From Streptomyces albipurpureus (GTDB lineage: Bacteria > Actinomycetota > Actinomycetes > Streptomycetales > Streptomycetaceae), in assembly GCF_023701525.1 (NCBI RefSeq), contig NZ_JAMQAW010000052.1, positions 1-64,000 on the forward strand: a stretch of 64,000 bases of DNA. The letters run 5' to 3'. Below are positions 39,996 through 50,172 of this stretch, one piece after another; the first letter of the stretch is position 1, and each line of letters opens with the position of its first letter. The position numbers and the translations under genes are program-made. The notes beneath the pieces are model-generated. The model saw only the letters and a list, made by a program, of their open reading frames with translations, did no database searches and had not been told where the DNA came from.

Positions 39996-41069
39996 TCAGC
40001 CCCGGTACCGGTCGCGGTCCTGACCACGGTCACGATCCCGGTCACGATCCCGGTCACGGTCGGAGCCGTCCGAGGGTCCGGACTGCTCCGGCTGCTCGGT
40101 GTCCGGGCGGATGTCGATGCGCCAGCCGGTGAGACGGGCGGCCAGTCGGGCGTTCTGCCCTTCCTTGCCGATCGCCAGGGACAGCTGGTAGTCCGGCACG
40201 GTCACCCGGGCGGAGCGTGCGCCCAGATCGACGACCTCCACCTTGCTCACCCGTGCGGGGGAGAGCGCGTTCGCCACCATCTCCGCGGGGTCGTCCGACC
40301 AGTCGACGATGTCGATCTTCTCACCGAGCAGTTCGGCCATGACATTGCGCACCCGGCCGCCCATGGGGCCGATGCAGGCGCCCTTGGCGTTGAGTCCGGA
40401 GCGGGTGGAGCGGACCGCGATCTTGGTGCGGTGACCGGCCTCGCGGGCGATCGCCGAGATCTCCACACTGCCGTCCGCGATCTCCGGGACCTCCAGCGCG
40501 AAGAGCTTCTTCACCAGGTTGGGATGGGTGCGCGACAGGGTGACGGACGGGCCGCGCACGCCCTTGGCCACCCGTACGACATAGGTGCGCAGCCGCAGAC
40601 CGTGGGTGTACACCTCGCCGGGGACCTGCTCCTGCACCGGCAGGATCGCCTCCAGCTTGTCGTCAAGGCGCACCAGGACGTTCTTCGGGTCCTTGCCCTG
40701 CTGGACCATGCCGGCGACGACATCGCCCTCTCGGCGGGCGTACTCACCGAAGGTGACATCGTTCTCGGCGTCGCGCAGCCGCTGCTGAATGACCTGTCGG
40801 GCCGTGGTGGCGGCGATCCGGCCGAAGTCCGACGGGGTGTCGTCGAACTCCTTGGGCTCCTGGCCCTCCTCCAGATCGGCCGCGTCCTCCTTCGCCCACA
40901 CCGTCACGTGCCCGGTCTCCCGACTGAGCACCACACGTGACTGACGGCGGCTGCCCTCGGTGCGGTGGTACGCGATGAGGAGGGCCGACTCGATCGCCTC
41001 GACCAGAAGGTCGAAGGGGATCTCCTTCTCCTGTGCCAAGCCCTTCAGGAGCTTTACGTCGATGTCCAC
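39996..41069 (-). CDS. nusA: Transcription elongation/termination factor NusA
   Basis: NusA binds RNA polymerase and nascent RNA in pausing, termination and antitermination. The order is an N-terminal RNA polymerase-binding domain (1-125), S1 (about 130-200) and two KH domains (about 225-335; [11 protein letters not shown] and [13 protein letters not shown]). The last 25 residues are an unusual Asp-Arg repeat tail. The length of 357 is close to other Streptomyces proteins. The GTG start follows the rimP stop after only two bases, with GAGGAGG inside the end of rimP. Confidence 0.95.
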   Translation of the reverse strand: MDIDVKLLKGLAQEKEIPFDLLVEAIESALLIAYHRTEGSRRQSRVVLSRETGHVTVWAKEDAADLEEGQEPKEFDDTPSDFGRIAATTARQVIQQRLRDAENDVTFGEYARREGDVVAGMVQQGKDPKNVLVRLDDKLEAILPVQEQVPGEVYTHGLRLRTYVVRVAKGVRGPSVTLSRTHPNLVKKLFALEVPEIADGSVEISAIAREAGHRTKIAVRSTRSGLNAKGACIGPMGGRVRNVMAELLGEKIDIVDWSDDPAEMVANALSPARVSKVEVVDLGARSARVTVPDYQLSLAIGKEGQNARLAARLTGWRIDIRPDTEQPEQSGPSDGSDRDRDRDRDRDRGQDRDRYRG

Positions 41070-41071
41070 GG

Positions 41072-41572
41072 CTACGCCTCCTCTTCCTGCTTCTTGTCCT
41101 TGCGGTTGAACTCGATCTCCACCCGCGCCTTGGCGATGTCACCGAAGGCGATACGGCGGGCGGTGGGCTTGCGCCCCTTCACGCCCGGCACTTCGAGGTC
41201 GAGTCCCTCGTCATCCACGGTGAGCACCCGGGCCACCAGTTCGCCGCTGTCGTCGAGCTGGAACCTGACCAGCCGGCCGACGGCACGCACATAGTGACGG
41301 TGCTCGGTCAGGGGGCGGTCGGCGCCGGGCGAGCTGACTTCGAGGACGTACTCCTCGTCGCCCATGGCGTCGCTCTCGTCGAGCTGCTGGGAGATGACAC
41401 GGCTCAATTCGGCGCAGGCATCGAGGGTGGCGCCGTCCTCGGAGTCCACGATGACCCTCAGTACCCGGCGACGTCCCGCGCGGGACACCTCGATCTCTTC
41501 CAGGTCCAGGTCCGCGGCGCTGACAAGTGGCTCCAGCAGCCCGCGCAGCCTCTCGCTCTGGGTGGTGCTCAT
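41072..41572 (-). CDS. rimP: Ribosome maturation factor RimP
   Basis: RimP acts in early 30S subunit assembly. The 166-residue protein shows the family landmarks [34 protein letters not shown] and [15 protein letters not shown] positively charged and then acidic tail ([11 protein letters not shown]) closes it. The ATG has GAGGAG eight bases upstream. It is the first gene of the rimP-nusA-ylxR-infB-DUF503-rbfA-truB operon and is divergent from the lipoprotein gene. Confidence 0.95.
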   Translation of the reverse strand: MSTTQSERLRGLLEPLVSAADLDLEEIEVSRAGRRRVLRVIVDSEDGATLDACAELSRVISQQLDESDAMGDEEYVLEVSSPGADRPLTEHRHYVRAVGRLVRFQLDDSGELVARVLTVDDEGLDLEVPGVKGRKPTARRIAFGDIAKARVEIEFNRKDKKQEEEA

Positions 41573-41733
41573 CCGGGTGACTCCTCGGCCGCGTGTGCTG
41601 TTGTCGGGTGCGCTGCAAGTCTGCGTGTCAGATCAAAGGGTATCCGGTCCGGGAGGGTGTTGCCGTCCACGGACGGGGGACCCACGGGTACGCTCGCCTG
41701 CGGCGATGATCACCGAGATGCAGGGAGACACGT

Positions 41734-42273
41734 GTGGGGCGCACGGGGACGACACGCAGACGTGCCCTCGTCGTGACGGCCGTCGCAGCTGCGGGATCGC
41801 TGGCGGGTTGCTCCGGCGGCGGCGCCGGAACGACCGCGCGGCAGCGGGAAGCGGAGCGGACGGCACAGCGGCGGGCGCAAGCTGACGCGGTGACGCGGAA
41901 ACGGTTGGCCGCGGCCAGTGGAGCGCTCAGGGACCACTATGACGCAACAGTAGCCCGCCATCCGGAGCTGGCCGTGCGGTTGACCGCGCTGCGGGGCTCG
42001 GTGGCCGAACATGTGACCGCCTTCGGTGGCACCGTTCGAACGGTGCCACCGCCCTCGGTCCCGGCCGACGCCGCCGCCGCGCTCAAGGCCCTGGCCACCG
42101 CCGAACGCCATACCGCGGACGCCCACACGGCCGCGCTCATGGACGCGGAGCCGGAGCTCGCGAGGCTGCTGGCGTCCATCGCCGCGGCCGGCGCCGCCCA
42201 CGGCTATCTGCTGACCACGACGCTGACGACCACCCCGCTCACCCCACCGGCCCCGAGCGGTGACGCCGTATGA
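41734..42273 (+). CDS. Predicted lipoprotein, function unknown
   Basis: This 179-residue protein has a clear lipoprotein signal: TRRRALVVTAVAAAGSLAGC, with Cys at about residue 26. The three arginines before the hydrophobic part could make it a Tat substrate, although the motif is not perfect. The mature part is Ala-rich and helical, with a Thr/Pro-rich tail. The GTG start has AGGGAGA upstream. It overlaps the ferritin-like gene as ATGA, so the two products probably work together at the cell surface. Confidence 0.8.
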   Translation: MGRTGTTRRRALVVTAVAAAGSLAGCSGGGAGTTARQREAERTAQRRAQADAVTRKRLAAASGALRDHYDATVARHPELAVRLTALRGSVAEHVTAFGGTVRTVPPPSVPADAAAALKALATAERHTADAHTAALMDAEPELARLLASIAAAGAAHGYLLTTTLTTTPLTPPAPSGDAV

Positions 42274-42713
42274 GTGCGGACGACACGCAGGGGCTGTTGA
42301 CCGCCGTCCAAGCCGCCCTGGCGGCGGAGCACGCCGCGGTGTACGGGTACGGGGTCGTCGGCGCCCGGGTGGAGAAGGCCCGCGAGGCCGAGGCCGTCGA
42401 GGCGTACGGTGCACACCGCGCGCGGCGGGACGCGCTGGCCCGTACCGTGCGCGATCTGGGTGGCAGGCCCACTCCGGCGGCTCCTGGCTACGCCCTGCCC
42501 TTCCCGGTGCCGGACAGCGTGGCCGCCATACGGTTCGCCACGCATCTGGAGGATCGGATCGCCGGTGTCTACTCCGATCTCGTCAGGGCCGCGGACGGGC
42601 AGCTCAGACGGGAGGCGGCGGTGGCGCTGCGGGAGGCGGCAGTGCGGTCGGTGCGGTGGCGGGGCCGCGGCGTAGCCTTTCCTGGGCTCGCCGAACGGGC
42701 GACCCCCCAGTGA
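42270..42713 (+). CDS. DUF4439 ferritin-like protein
   Basis: This 147-residue all-helical protein has the pattern of the ferritin-like DUF4439 domain: LLTAVQAALAAEHAAVYGYGVVGAR near the start with Glu and His in helix one, AYGAHRARRDALARTV in helix two, and FATHLEDRIAGVYSDL later. These Glu/His positions could bind metals, but a complete di-iron set is not obvious. It is translationally coupled to the upstream lipoprotein gene. The role is unknown. Confidence 0.8.
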   Translation: MSADDTQGLLTAVQAALAAEHAAVYGYGVVGARVEKAREAEAVEAYGAHRARRDALARTVRDLGGRPTPAAPGYALPFPVPDSVAAIRFATHLEDRIAGVYSDLVRAADGQLRREAAVALREAAVRSVRWRGRGVAFPGLAERATPQ

Positions 42714-42864
42714 TGTCGTCCGGGGCGTGATGTCCTTGGCGCCGGTGGAGCGGTCTTCACCGGTCGAGCCCGCTGGGACGACGCGGCAGCAGTGCCTTTG
42801 TCGGTGGCTGCGGCTCTGGCCGTGGCGAACGTGGTGAAGATGTCGGAGAGGGAACTACTCGCGC

Positions 42865-43725
42865 ATGGGTTTTGAAGCGCCCCAGCGTCTGGTGCGGGCG
42901 CTCGACGAGGGCGATGCCTGGCTGGCCGGGCTGCCATCGACCGTCGAACAGACGGTGAACCGACTGGGACTGACGGTCGACCGCACGGTGGTCCCCGGCG
43001 GCAGAAGCAGCTGTGTCCTCCTCGTGCGTCGGGCGGACGGCACCCCGGCGGCGCTCAAGCTCGCACCGCCGGCAGCCGCCCCCGAACGGGAGCAGGTGGC
43101 GCTGGAGCGTTGGGACGGCTGGGGTGCGGTACGCCCGCTCGCCGCGGAAGGACGTCCACAGGGGGCACTCCTGCTGGAGCGGCTGCATCCGGAGGTCTCC
43201 CTGCGGTCGCTGCCCGACGCCAAGGCGCTGCTGGAGGCGGCCGGGATCGTACGGCGGCTCTGGGTGGAGCCGCCGCCCCGGCATGACCTGGAGTCGGTCG
43301 CGGAACGGACCGAGCGGCAGTCGCTGGCGATGCGGGACTCCACCGATCCCCTGGTGAGGGCCGCTCTGGCCGCTCGCGATGAGCTGGTCGCCACCTCGCC
43401 GGAGACCCTGCTGCTGCACGGGAGCTTCCGTCAGGGCAAGGTGCTGGCCGGGGACCAGACGCCATGGGTGGCGGTGGGTCCTGATCCGCTGGTCGGTGAG
43501 CGGGCCTACGACCTGGCCCGGCTGGTGCGGGACCGGGTGGAGGACCTGGTGGCCGCGTCGGCGGGGGCATCGGCGGCCCGGCGCAGGGTGAAGAAGCTGG
43601 CCGACTCGCTGGAAGTGGACGCGGAACGGGTACGCGGATGGGCGCTGTTCCGCGCGGTGGAGTCGGCGGGTCGGGTGCCCACTCGGGAGGCGGAACTCCG
43701 CTTGGAGTTCGCTTCCTGGCTCTGA
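42865..43725 (+). CDS. APH-fold protein, probable pseudokinase
   Basis: This 286-residue protein resembles the streptomycin 6-kinase/APH(6) family. It has the ATP-site Lys region (PAALKLAPP), LLLERL, a catalytic-loop equivalent and the family ending PLVGERAYDLARLVRDR. But the catalytic loop reads HGSFRQGK (about 185-192) instead of HGDxxxxN, so both the catalytic Asp and the metal-binding Asn are changed. The following IDP motif is VGP, which removes the second metal Asp. It is therefore unlikely to be an active kinase or resistance gene. It starts 151 bases after the ferritin-like gene. Confidence 0.8.
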   Translation: MGFEAPQRLVRALDEGDAWLAGLPSTVEQTVNRLGLTVDRTVVPGGRSSCVLLVRRADGTPAALKLAPPAAAPEREQVALERWDGWGAVRPLAAEGRPQGALLLERLHPEVSLRSLPDAKALLEAAGIVRRLWVEPPPRHDLESVAERTERQSLAMRDSTDPLVRAALAARDELVATSPETLLLHGSFRQGKVLAGDQTPWVAVGPDPLVGERAYDLARLVRDRVEDLVAASAGASAARRRVKKLADSLEVDAERVRGWALFRAVESAGRVPTREAELRLEFASWL

Positions 43726-43810
43726 ACGCCCATGGGAGAGCCGGTCCGCTGGGGCTACTCCCCGCGCGGGCCCGGCTCCACGTTCGGTCGGATGCCGCAG
43801 GGGACACACG

Positions 43811-43844
43811 CTCGCCCAGTCCGCATGGCGGCGGACCGGGCGAG
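43811..43844. terminator. Hairpin between the APH-like gene and proS
   Basis: Fourteen-base arms (43811-43824 and 43831-43844) pair with one G-T wobble around a six-base loop. It lies between converging genes and can serve both. Confidence 0.65.
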
Positions 43845-43855
43845 TAGGCAGGCCG

Positions 43856-45553
43856 TCAGGCGCGCAGTCGGGCAACCGCTTCCGCGAGGGGGAGTTCCTC
43901 GCGCTCGCCGGTGCGGCGGTCCTTCAGTTCGAGGACGCCCTCAGCCGCACGGCGGCCGGCGACCAGGATCTTGGGGACACCGATCAGCTCGGCGTCGGTG
44001 AACTTCACGCCCGGCGAGACACCCGGACGCTCGTCCACCAGCACGCGCAGCCCGGCCTCGGCCAGCTGCTCGGCCGCCTGGAGCGCCAGTTCGATCTGGA
44101 GGGCCTTGCCGGCCGCGACCACATGGACGTCCGCGGGCGCGATCTCAGCGGGCCAGCACAGACCCTGCTCATCGGCGGTCTGCTCGGCGAGCGCCGCGAC
44201 CGCACGGGAGACGCCGATGCCGTAGGAGCCCATGGTGACGCGGGTGGGCTTGCCGTTCTGCCCCAGCACATCGAGCTGGAAGGCGTCGGCGTACTTGCGG
44301 CCCAGCTGGAAGATATGGCCGATCTCGATGGCGCGGTCCAACTTGAGGCCGGTCCCGCACTTCGGGCAGGGGTCGCCGTCCTGGACCACGACGACATCCA
44401 CGTACTCGTCGATCTCGAAGTCCCGCCCGGCCACCACATTGCGGACATGGGCGCCGTCCTTGTTGGCGCCGGTGATCCAGGCGGTGCCGGCGGCGATCCG
44501 CGGGTCGGCGAGGTAGCGGACCTTCTCCAGGCCCTGCGGGCCGACGTAGCCGCGCACCAGGTCGGGGCGGTCGGTGAAGTCCTCCGCGGTGACCAGCTCC
44601 ACCTGGGCGGGGGCGAGGTGGTCGCCGAGCTTTCCGAGGTCCACCTCGCGGTCCCCGGGCACCCCGACGGCGACGATCTCTCCGTCGACCTTCACCAGGA
44701 GGTTCTTCAGGGTGGCGGAGGCCCGCACCCCGAGGTGGGCGGCGAGGGACTCGATGGTCGGGGTGTCGGGGGTGTCCAGCTCCTCCATGGCGGGGTGCGC
44801 CACGGCGGCGGGGGCCTCGACGGTGAAGGTCACGGCCTCCGTGTTCGCCGCGTAGTCGCAGGAGGTGCAGTGGACGAAGGTGTCCTCGCCGGCCGCGGCC
44901 GGGGCCAGGAACTCCTCCGACGCCGAGCCGCCCATGGCGCCCGAGACCGCGGAGACGATCCGGTGGTCGAGCCCGAGCCTGCGGAAGATCTTGATGTACG
45001 CCTCACGGTGCAGGCCGTAGGACTCGGTGAGGCCCTCGTCGGTGGTGTCGAAGGAGTACGAGTCCTTCATCAGGAACTCCCGGCCGCGCAGGATGCCCGA
45101 GCGGGGGCGGGCCTCGTCGCGGTACTTCGACTGGATCTGGTAGAGGACCACGGGCAGGTCCTTGTAGGAGCTGCACTGGTCCTTGACAAGAAGGGTGAAG
45201 ATCTCCTCGTGGGTGGGTCCGAGGAGGTAGTCGGCTCCCTTGCGGTCCTTGAGCCTGAACAGCTCGGGCCCGTACTCCTCCCAGCGCCCGCTGGCCTCGT
45301 AGGGCTCCTTGGGGAGCACTGCCGGGAGGAGGACCTCCTGGCCGCCCATGGCGTCCATCTCCTCGCGCACCACACGGGTGACGTTCTCCAGGACCTGCTT
45401 GCCGAGCGGCAGCCAGGACCAGATGCCCGCCGCGTTGCGCCGCACATAGCCGGCCCGGACGAGCAGCTTGTGACTGAGCGTTTCGGCGTCTGCCGGGTCA
45501 TCGCGCAGTGTCTTGACCATCAGACGGGACATGCGCTGGACCTGGGCTGCCAT
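43856..45553 (-). CDS. proS: Prolyl-tRNA synthetase, bacterial type
   Basis: This class II synthetase of 565 residues charges tRNA-Pro. Motif 2 is visible as [17 protein letters not shown] and motif 3 as GSYGIGVSR. The editing (INS/YbaK-like) domain is inserted between them at about 225-390 and contains [10 protein letters not shown]. The C-terminal anticodon-binding domain has [13 protein letters not shown]. The ATG has CAGGAGAG six bases upstream. Apart from its converging neighbour it seems to be transcribed on its own. Confidence 0.96.
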   Translation of the reverse strand: MAAQVQRMSRLMVKTLRDDPADAETLSHKLLVRAGYVRRNAAGIWSWLPLGKQVLENVTRVVREEMDAMGGQEVLLPAVLPKEPYEASGRWEEYGPELFRLKDRKGADYLLGPTHEEIFTLLVKDQCSSYKDLPVVLYQIQSKYRDEARPRSGILRGREFLMKDSYSFDTTDEGLTESYGLHREAYIKIFRRLGLDHRIVSAVSGAMGGSASEEFLAPAAAGEDTFVHCTSCDYAANTEAVTFTVEAPAAVAHPAMEELDTPDTPTIESLAAHLGVRASATLKNLLVKVDGEIVAVGVPGDREVDLGKLGDHLAPAQVELVTAEDFTDRPDLVRGYVGPQGLEKVRYLADPRIAAGTAWITGANKDGAHVRNVVAGRDFEIDEYVDVVVVQDGDPCPKCGTGLKLDRAIEIGHIFQLGRKYADAFQLDVLGQNGKPTRVTMGSYGIGVSRAVAALAEQTADEQGLCWPAEIAPADVHVVAAGKALQIELALQAAEQLAEAGLRVLVDERPGVSPGVKFTDAELIGVPKILVAGRRAAEGVLELKDRRTGEREELPLAEAVARLRA

Positions 45554-45622
45554 GGGGAACTCTCCTGCGTCAAGAAAGGGTGGTGCTCAGGAGGTTAGCT
45601 GGGTGGCCGCTGAGGGTGGAAA

Positions 45623-46171
45623 TCAGTTCCCCCGCAGCAACGGCAGCGGGGCGCCCATGACCACGTAGGGACTGGGTGCGCTGGGGAAGTGGACCGGGCG
45701 CGCGAGGTCCTGGTAGCCGAGGCTGCGATAGAGCCCGCGGGCCGGGGACTCGAAGTCGAGGGCGGAGAGGATGGAGCGCGGCTGATCCACGCCGTCGGTG
45801 ATGGAGGTGATCAGCGAACGCCCGATGCCCCGGCCCTGGAAGGCGGGGTGGACATGGAGTTCGGTGATGACGAACGAGTCATCGAGCCAGTGGTCGATGC
45901 CCTGGCGGCGGAGGTAGGGCTCCACCACGGTGGACCACCAGTGCCCGCGGTCGTTGGGCATGCCGTAGACGAACCCCACGAGCCGGCCGGATTCCGTCTG
46001 GGCGCCGAGGGCCCAGGCGCCCGGCTGGAGCAGATGGCGGTAGACGATGTGGCGGCGCACGCCGATCTCTTCGTCGGTGAGCCCGAAGGCGAGGGCCTGC
46101 ACCGCAAGGGCTTCGTCGATCCGGGCGGCGAGATTGACCGGCCCGACCACAACATCGGAGAGTGCTGCCAT
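45623..46171 (-). CDS. GNAT family N-acetyltransferase
   Basis: This 182-residue GNAT protein has the acetyl-CoA-binding motif QGRGIGRSL (about 116-124), preceded by ELHVHPAF, and a C-terminal RGLYRSLGYQ. No substrate can be named. The N-terminal half has the IGVRRHIVYRHL segment that I have seen in Streptomyces acetyltransferases next to proS. It is separated from proS by 69 bases on the same strand, and proS is downstream of it, so they could share a transcript. Confidence 0.88.
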   Translation of the reverse strand: MAALSDVVVGPVNLAARIDEALAVQALAFGLTDEEIGVRRHIVYRHLLQPGAWALGAQTESGRLVGFVYGMPNDRGHWWSTVVEPYLRRQGIDHWLDDSFVITELHVHPAFQGRGIGRSLITSITDGVDQPRSILSALDFESPARGLYRSLGYQDLARPVHFPSAPSPYVVMGAPLPLLRGN

Positions 46172-46332
46172 GCGCGAACCCTACTGGGCGCACTCGGTGT
46201 CCAGGTCGGCGCACGGTGACCAAGGGGCGGATGCGCGGCCCGCTGCCCAGCCGGTTCACCGATGGCCGGGGGAAGAGGCACCAGGACAGGGCGCCGGAAC
46301 TGGGCGCCAGAGGCGAACGTCAGGGGTTGGCG

Positions 46333-47178
46333 TTAGAACAGGACGCTCATAAAGGCGCCGGTCTCCTCGAAGCCCACCCGTCGATACGCGGCCCGCGCGG
46401 CGGTGTTGTAGTCGTTCACATAGAGGCTGACGACGGGCGCCACATCGGCGAGTGCGTAGCGCAGCACGGCGGCCATACCGGTCTCGGACAGTCCGCGGCC
46501 CCGGTACTCGGGGTCGACCCAGACGCCCTGGATCTGGCAGGCCTGGGGGGTGGCGGCGCCGATCTCGGCCTTGAAGATGACTCTGCCGTCGTCGATGCGG
46601 GCGAACGAGCGGCCGGCCCCCACGAGTTCCGCCACCCGTGCCTGGTAGAGGAGTCCGCCGTCACCGGCCATCGGGGAGATGCCGACCTCCTCGGTGAACA
46701 TCGCCACACAGGCGGGCATGATCACATCCATCTCATCCTTGCGGATGCGGCGGACATAGGGGTCGGGCTCGATGTCGGTGGGCAGCCGATCGGCGACCAT
46801 CAGCGGCTGATGGGGGCGTACGTCCCTGGCCGGGCCCCAGCTCGGTTCCAGCAGGCGCCAGAGTCTGGCCGTGGGTTCGGCCGGGCCGACGATCGACGAG
46901 CAGCGACGGCCGGCCCGGCGGGCGCGGTCGGCAAAGGCGCGGATGGCCTCGGGGGTGGCGCAGATGGGCACCAGATTGGCGCCGGAGTAGCACAGGGAGC
47001 GCAGGCGGCCGTCGGTGTACCAGCCCCACATCTCGCCGCCGAGCCGCCAGGGGTCGAGTCCGGCGACCTGAACCCGAGAGGTGACGAAGGCGTTCGTCAC
47101 AGGTTCGCTCTCCAGAACGGCGAGCGCCGCTCCGAGTTCGCTGGGTTCGAGGACCCGGGTGGTGGTCTGCGTCAACAC
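46333..47178 (-). CDS. Two-domain GNAT protein (DUF4081 plus acetyltransferase)
   Basis: This is a 281-residue protein. The N-terminal half (about 1-130) has the DUF4081-type pattern NAFVTSRVQVAGLDPWRLGGEMWGW. The C-terminal half is a GNAT domain with VWVDPEYRGRGLSE (acetyl-CoA binding) and VNDYNTAARAAYRRVGFEETG. The GTG at 47178 has a GAGG seven bases upstream; a TTG follows immediately as an alternative. It lies between ispG and the smaller acetyltransferase gene on the same strand. The substrate is unknown. Confidence 0.88.
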   Translation of the reverse strand: MLTQTTTRVLEPSELGAALAVLESEPVTNAFVTSRVQVAGLDPWRLGGEMWGWYTDGRLRSLCYSGANLVPICATPEAIRAFADRARRAGRRCSSIVGPAEPTARLWRLLEPSWGPARDVRPHQPLMVADRLPTDIEPDPYVRRIRKDEMDVIMPACVAMFTEEVGISPMAGDGGLLYQARVAELVGAGRSFARIDDGRVIFKAEIGAATPQACQIQGVWVDPEYRGRGLSETGMAAVLRYALADVAPVVSLYVNDYNTAARAAYRRVGFEETGAFMSVLF

Positions 47179-47546
47179 GAGGGGGCCTCACCAAACGGTC
47201 TGCTGATCCCCGAACTGTACCTGCCAGGTGGGCGGGGTGCCGAGCAGCGGATGGCCCCGCAACCGCGACGGAGACGGATACGGGGCCGAAATGCCCTGGT
47301 GAGGGGCTGGTCAACGGTTTCGGGGCGGGTGGGCCCAGTGGGCATCGGTCAGGGCTGTGACCGGGGTCGTGCACCCGTTTCCGCGGTGTTCCCGCTGGGC
47401 GGACCCGGGGGCTGTCGCGGGGCCCACCGCATATCGCTGCGGTAGGCCCAGCGAAACCACGGAGGGGGAACGTCGCCTCCCCGCACAGGCTTCCCGGCGC
47501 GGGCCTCCCAGCGCCGGGGCCGCAAGCGCGCGTGGCAGAGCCGGAC
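47179..47546. other. Gene-free stretch after ispG
   Basis: These 368 bases hold no convincing gene. Two hairpins are seen: 47493-47518 (8-bp stem CCCGGCGC/GCGCCGGG, 29 bases past the ispG stop) and 47420-47449 (12-base arms with one mismatch). The right-hand one is the likelier ispG terminator. The left end should carry the promoter of the DUF4081-GNAT gene. Confidence 0.6.
47420..47449 (-). terminator. Second hairpin downstream of ispG
   Basis: Twelve-base arms (47420-47431 and 47438-47449) pair with one mismatch around TATCGC. It lies about 100 bases past the ispG stop, beyond a smaller hairpin at 47493-47518. Confidence 0.45.
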
Positions 47547-48704
47547 TCAGACGCCGATCGAGACCGTCGGTTCGCCCGAGCCGATGCCGGCCTTCTCCAT
47601 CTCCTCGGCGATCTTCATCGCCTCGTCGATCAGGGTCTCCACGATCTTCGACTCGGGGACGGTCTTGATGACCTCGCCCTTGACGAAGATCTGCCCCTTG
47701 CCATTGCCGGATGCCACGCCGAGGTCGGCCTCACGGGCCTCGCCCGGTCCGTTCACCACACAGCCCATGACGGCGACCCGCAGGGGCACCTCCATGCCCT
47801 CAAGGCCGGCGGTGACCTCCTCGGCGAGCTTGTAGACATCGACCTGGGCCCGACCGCAGGAGGGGCAGGAGACGATCTCCAGTCGGCGCTGGCGGAGGTT
47901 GAGCGACTCCAGGATCTGGATGCCGACCTTGATCTCCTCGACCGGAGGGGCCGAGAGCGAGACGCGGATGGTGTCGCCGATGCCCTCGCTCAGCAGTGCG
48001 CCGAACGCCACGGCCGACTTGATGGTGCCCTGGAAGGCGGGTCCTGCCTCGGTGACACCGAGGTGGAGCGGGTAGTCGCACTGGGCCGCGAGTTGGCGGT
48101 AGGCGTTGACCATCACCACGGGGTCGTTGTGCTTGACCGAGATCTTGATGTCCCGGAAGCCGTGCTCCTCGAAGAGCGAGGCCTCCCACAGCGCCGATTC
48201 GACCAGCGCTTCGGGGGTGGCCTTGCCGTACTTCTTCATCAGCCGCGCATCCAGCGAGCCGGCGTTGACCCCGATCCGGATCGGGGTGCCGGATGCCAGC
48301 GCGGCCCCCGCGATCTCCTTCACCTTGTCGTCGAACTGCTTGATGTTGCCCGGGTTGACCCGGACCGCGGCGCAGCCGGCGTCGATGGCGGCGAAGACAT
48401 ACTTCGGCTGGAAGTGAATGTCGGCGATGACCGGAATCTGCGACTTGCGCGCAATGGTGGCGAGCGCGTCGGCGTCGTCCTGGGTCGGGCAGGCCACCCG
48501 GACGATCTGGCAGCCGGAGGCCGTCAGCTCGGCGATCTGCTGAAGGGTCGCACCGATGTCGGAGGTGCGGGTCGTCGTCATCGACTGCACGGAGACCTGG
48601 GCGTCACCGCCTACCGCCACGGACCCGACCTGGATCTTCCGGCTGACCCGTCGGTCGGCGAGCTTGATCGGAACGGGAGGAATTCCGAGAGAAATCGCGG
48701 TCAT
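47547..48704 (-). CDS. ispG: 4-hydroxy-3-methylbut-2-enyl-diphosphate synthase
   Basis: IspG (GcpE) is the iron-sulfur enzyme of the penultimate step of the MEP isoprenoid pathway. The 385-residue protein has the N-terminal TIM-barrel ([26 protein letters not shown]) and the C-terminal cluster-binding Cys in CPSCGR and [10 protein letters not shown]. The ATG has no strong ribosome binding site. It is followed by 368 bases with hairpins. With the M50 and dxr genes just upstream it forms the isoprenoid cluster typical of actinobacteria. Confidence 0.95.
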   Translation of the reverse strand: MTAISLGIPPVPIKLADRRVSRKIQVGSVAVGGDAQVSVQSMTTTRTSDIGATLQQIAELTASGCQIVRVACPTQDDADALATIARKSQIPVIADIHFQPKYVFAAIDAGCAAVRVNPGNIKQFDDKVKEIAGAALASGTPIRIGVNAGSLDARLMKKYGKATPEALVESALWEASLFEEHGFRDIKISVKHNDPVVMVNAYRQLAAQCDYPLHLGVTEAGPAFQGTIKSAVAFGALLSEGIGDTIRVSLSAPPVEEIKVGIQILESLNLRQRRLEIVSCPSCGRAQVDVYKLAEEVTAGLEGMEVPLRVAVMGCVVNGPGEAREADLGVASGNGKGQIFVKGEVIKTVPESKIVETLIDEAMKIAEEMEKAGIGSGEPTVSIGV

Positions 48705-48825
48705 CTGCTGTGCAACCCCAAGGTGTGGATCGAGGTCCCGAGAACGGCGGGCTCCAGGTAGTCGAGATTACGGCACCGGGGTTACGACAAGCACATCGCG
48801 CGAGGAAAACACCACCCATAGGTGA

Positions 48826-48854
48826 GCGGCCGGGTGCAAAGTGCACCCGGCCGC
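48826..48854 (-). terminator. Perfect 13-bp terminator between the M50 gene and ispG
   Basis: Arms 48826-48838 and 48842-48854 pair perfectly around AAG, 16 bases past the M50 gene stop. It suggests that ispG has its own promoter in 48705-48825. Confidence 0.75.
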
Positions 48855-48870
48855 CGCACAAGGGGGCCCT

Positions 48871-50172
48871 TCAGCTGATCTTGACCGGGTTGACGATGTC
48901 CGCGACGAGCACCAGCAGGGTGAAGCAGATGAAGACGCCCGCGACCACATAGGCGACCGGCATCAGCTTGGCGACGTCGAAGGGGCCGGGGTCCGGGCGC
49001 CGGAAGACCTTCGCCACGTTGCGGCGTACGGACTCCCACAGGGCGCCGGCGATATGGCCGCCGTCCAGGGGCAGCAGCGGCAGCATGTTGAACAGGAACA
49101 GGGAGAGGTTGAAGCCGGCGAGCAGCATCATGAAGGTGGCGATGATGTTCTCGGTGGGCACATCGAGGTTCATCACCTCACCGCTGATGCGGGCCGCGCC
49201 GACCACACCGACCGGCGAGTCGTCCTTGCGCTCGCCGTCGCTGAAGGCCGCGTCCCAGAGGTCCGGGACCTTGGCGGGCAGCGCGATGATCGACTCGACG
49301 CCGTTCTCCATCATGTCGCCCATGCGGTCGACGGACTGCGGGAAGTTCAGCGGCAGGATCTCGGTCTGGGCGGCGAAGCCGAGGTAGCCGGCCGGGATGA
49401 AGGCGTCCGGGACGACCTCGCCGTCGGAGTCCTTCTTGGCCACCATGTTCTTGATGAGGGTGGCCTGGAGGACCTGCTCGGTTCCATCGCGCTCGACCGT
49501 GATGGAGGCCGGGCCGATCGTCTCGCGGATGCGGTCGGAGAGCTCGGGCCAGCCGGAGACGGGCTCACCGTTGAAAGCGACGATCTTGTCGCCCTCCTGG
49601 AGGCCGGCCTGCTTGGCGGGCGACACCGGGTCGCCGGCCGCGCACTTGTCACGCTTCTCGCTCTGCTCGATGACACAGCTCTGGACACCGGCGACCTTGG
49701 TGGTCTGGGTGGCGAAACCGAAGGTCATCGCCACGCCGAGGAAGATCGCCACGGCCAGGATCAGATTCATGAACGGCCCGGCGAACATCACGATGACGCG
49801 CTTCCACGGCTTGCGGGTGTAGAACAGCCGCTTCTCGTCGCCCGGCTGGAGCTCCTCGTAGGCAGCGGTGCGGGCGTCTTCGATCATGCCGCGCCACGGC
49901 GAGGTGGAACGGGCCTCGATGCGGCCGTCGGCCCCGGGTGGGAACATCCCGATCATGCGGATGTAGCCGCCCATGGGGATGGCCTTGATGCCGTACTCCG
50001 TCTCCCCCCGGCGCCGGGAGAAGAGGGTCGGGCCGAAACCGACCATGTACTGGGGCACCCGGATGCCGAAGAGCTTCGCCGTGGAGAGATGGCCCAGCTC
50101 ATGCCAGGCGATGGAGAACAGCAGCCCCACGGCGAACAGCCCGATGCCGAGGATGGTCAACAACATCGTCAT
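48871..50172 (-). CDS. M50 family site-2 metalloprotease
   Basis: This 433-residue RseP-type intramembrane protease has HELGH in its first membrane segment ([12 protein letters not shown], residues 24-28). A PDZ-like domain in the middle includes [21 protein letters not shown]. The second active-site motif is PLLPLDGGH, in a later membrane helix. Such enzymes complete regulated cleavage of anti-sigma factors; no partner is visible here. The start overlaps the dxr stop as ATGA, so the two are coupled, as in many actinobacteria. Confidence 0.93.
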   Translation of the reverse strand: MTMLLTILGIGLFAVGLLFSIAWHELGHLSTAKLFGIRVPQYMVGFGPTLFSRRRGETEYGIKAIPMGGYIRMIGMFPPGADGRIEARSTSPWRGMIEDARTAAYEELQPGDEKRLFYTRKPWKRVIVMFAGPFMNLILAVAIFLGVAMTFGFATQTTKVAGVQSCVIEQSEKRDKCAAGDPVSPAKQAGLQEGDKIVAFNGEPVSGWPELSDRIRETIGPASITVERDGTEQVLQATLIKNMVAKKDSDGEVVPDAFIPAGYLGFAAQTEILPLNFPQSVDRMGDMMENGVESIIALPAKVPDLWDAAFSDGERKDDSPVGVVGAARISGEVMNLDVPTENIIATFMMLLAGFNLSLFLFNMLPLLPLDGGHIAGALWESVRRNVAKVFRRPDPGPFDVAKLMPVAYVVAGVFICFTLLVLVADIVNPVKIS

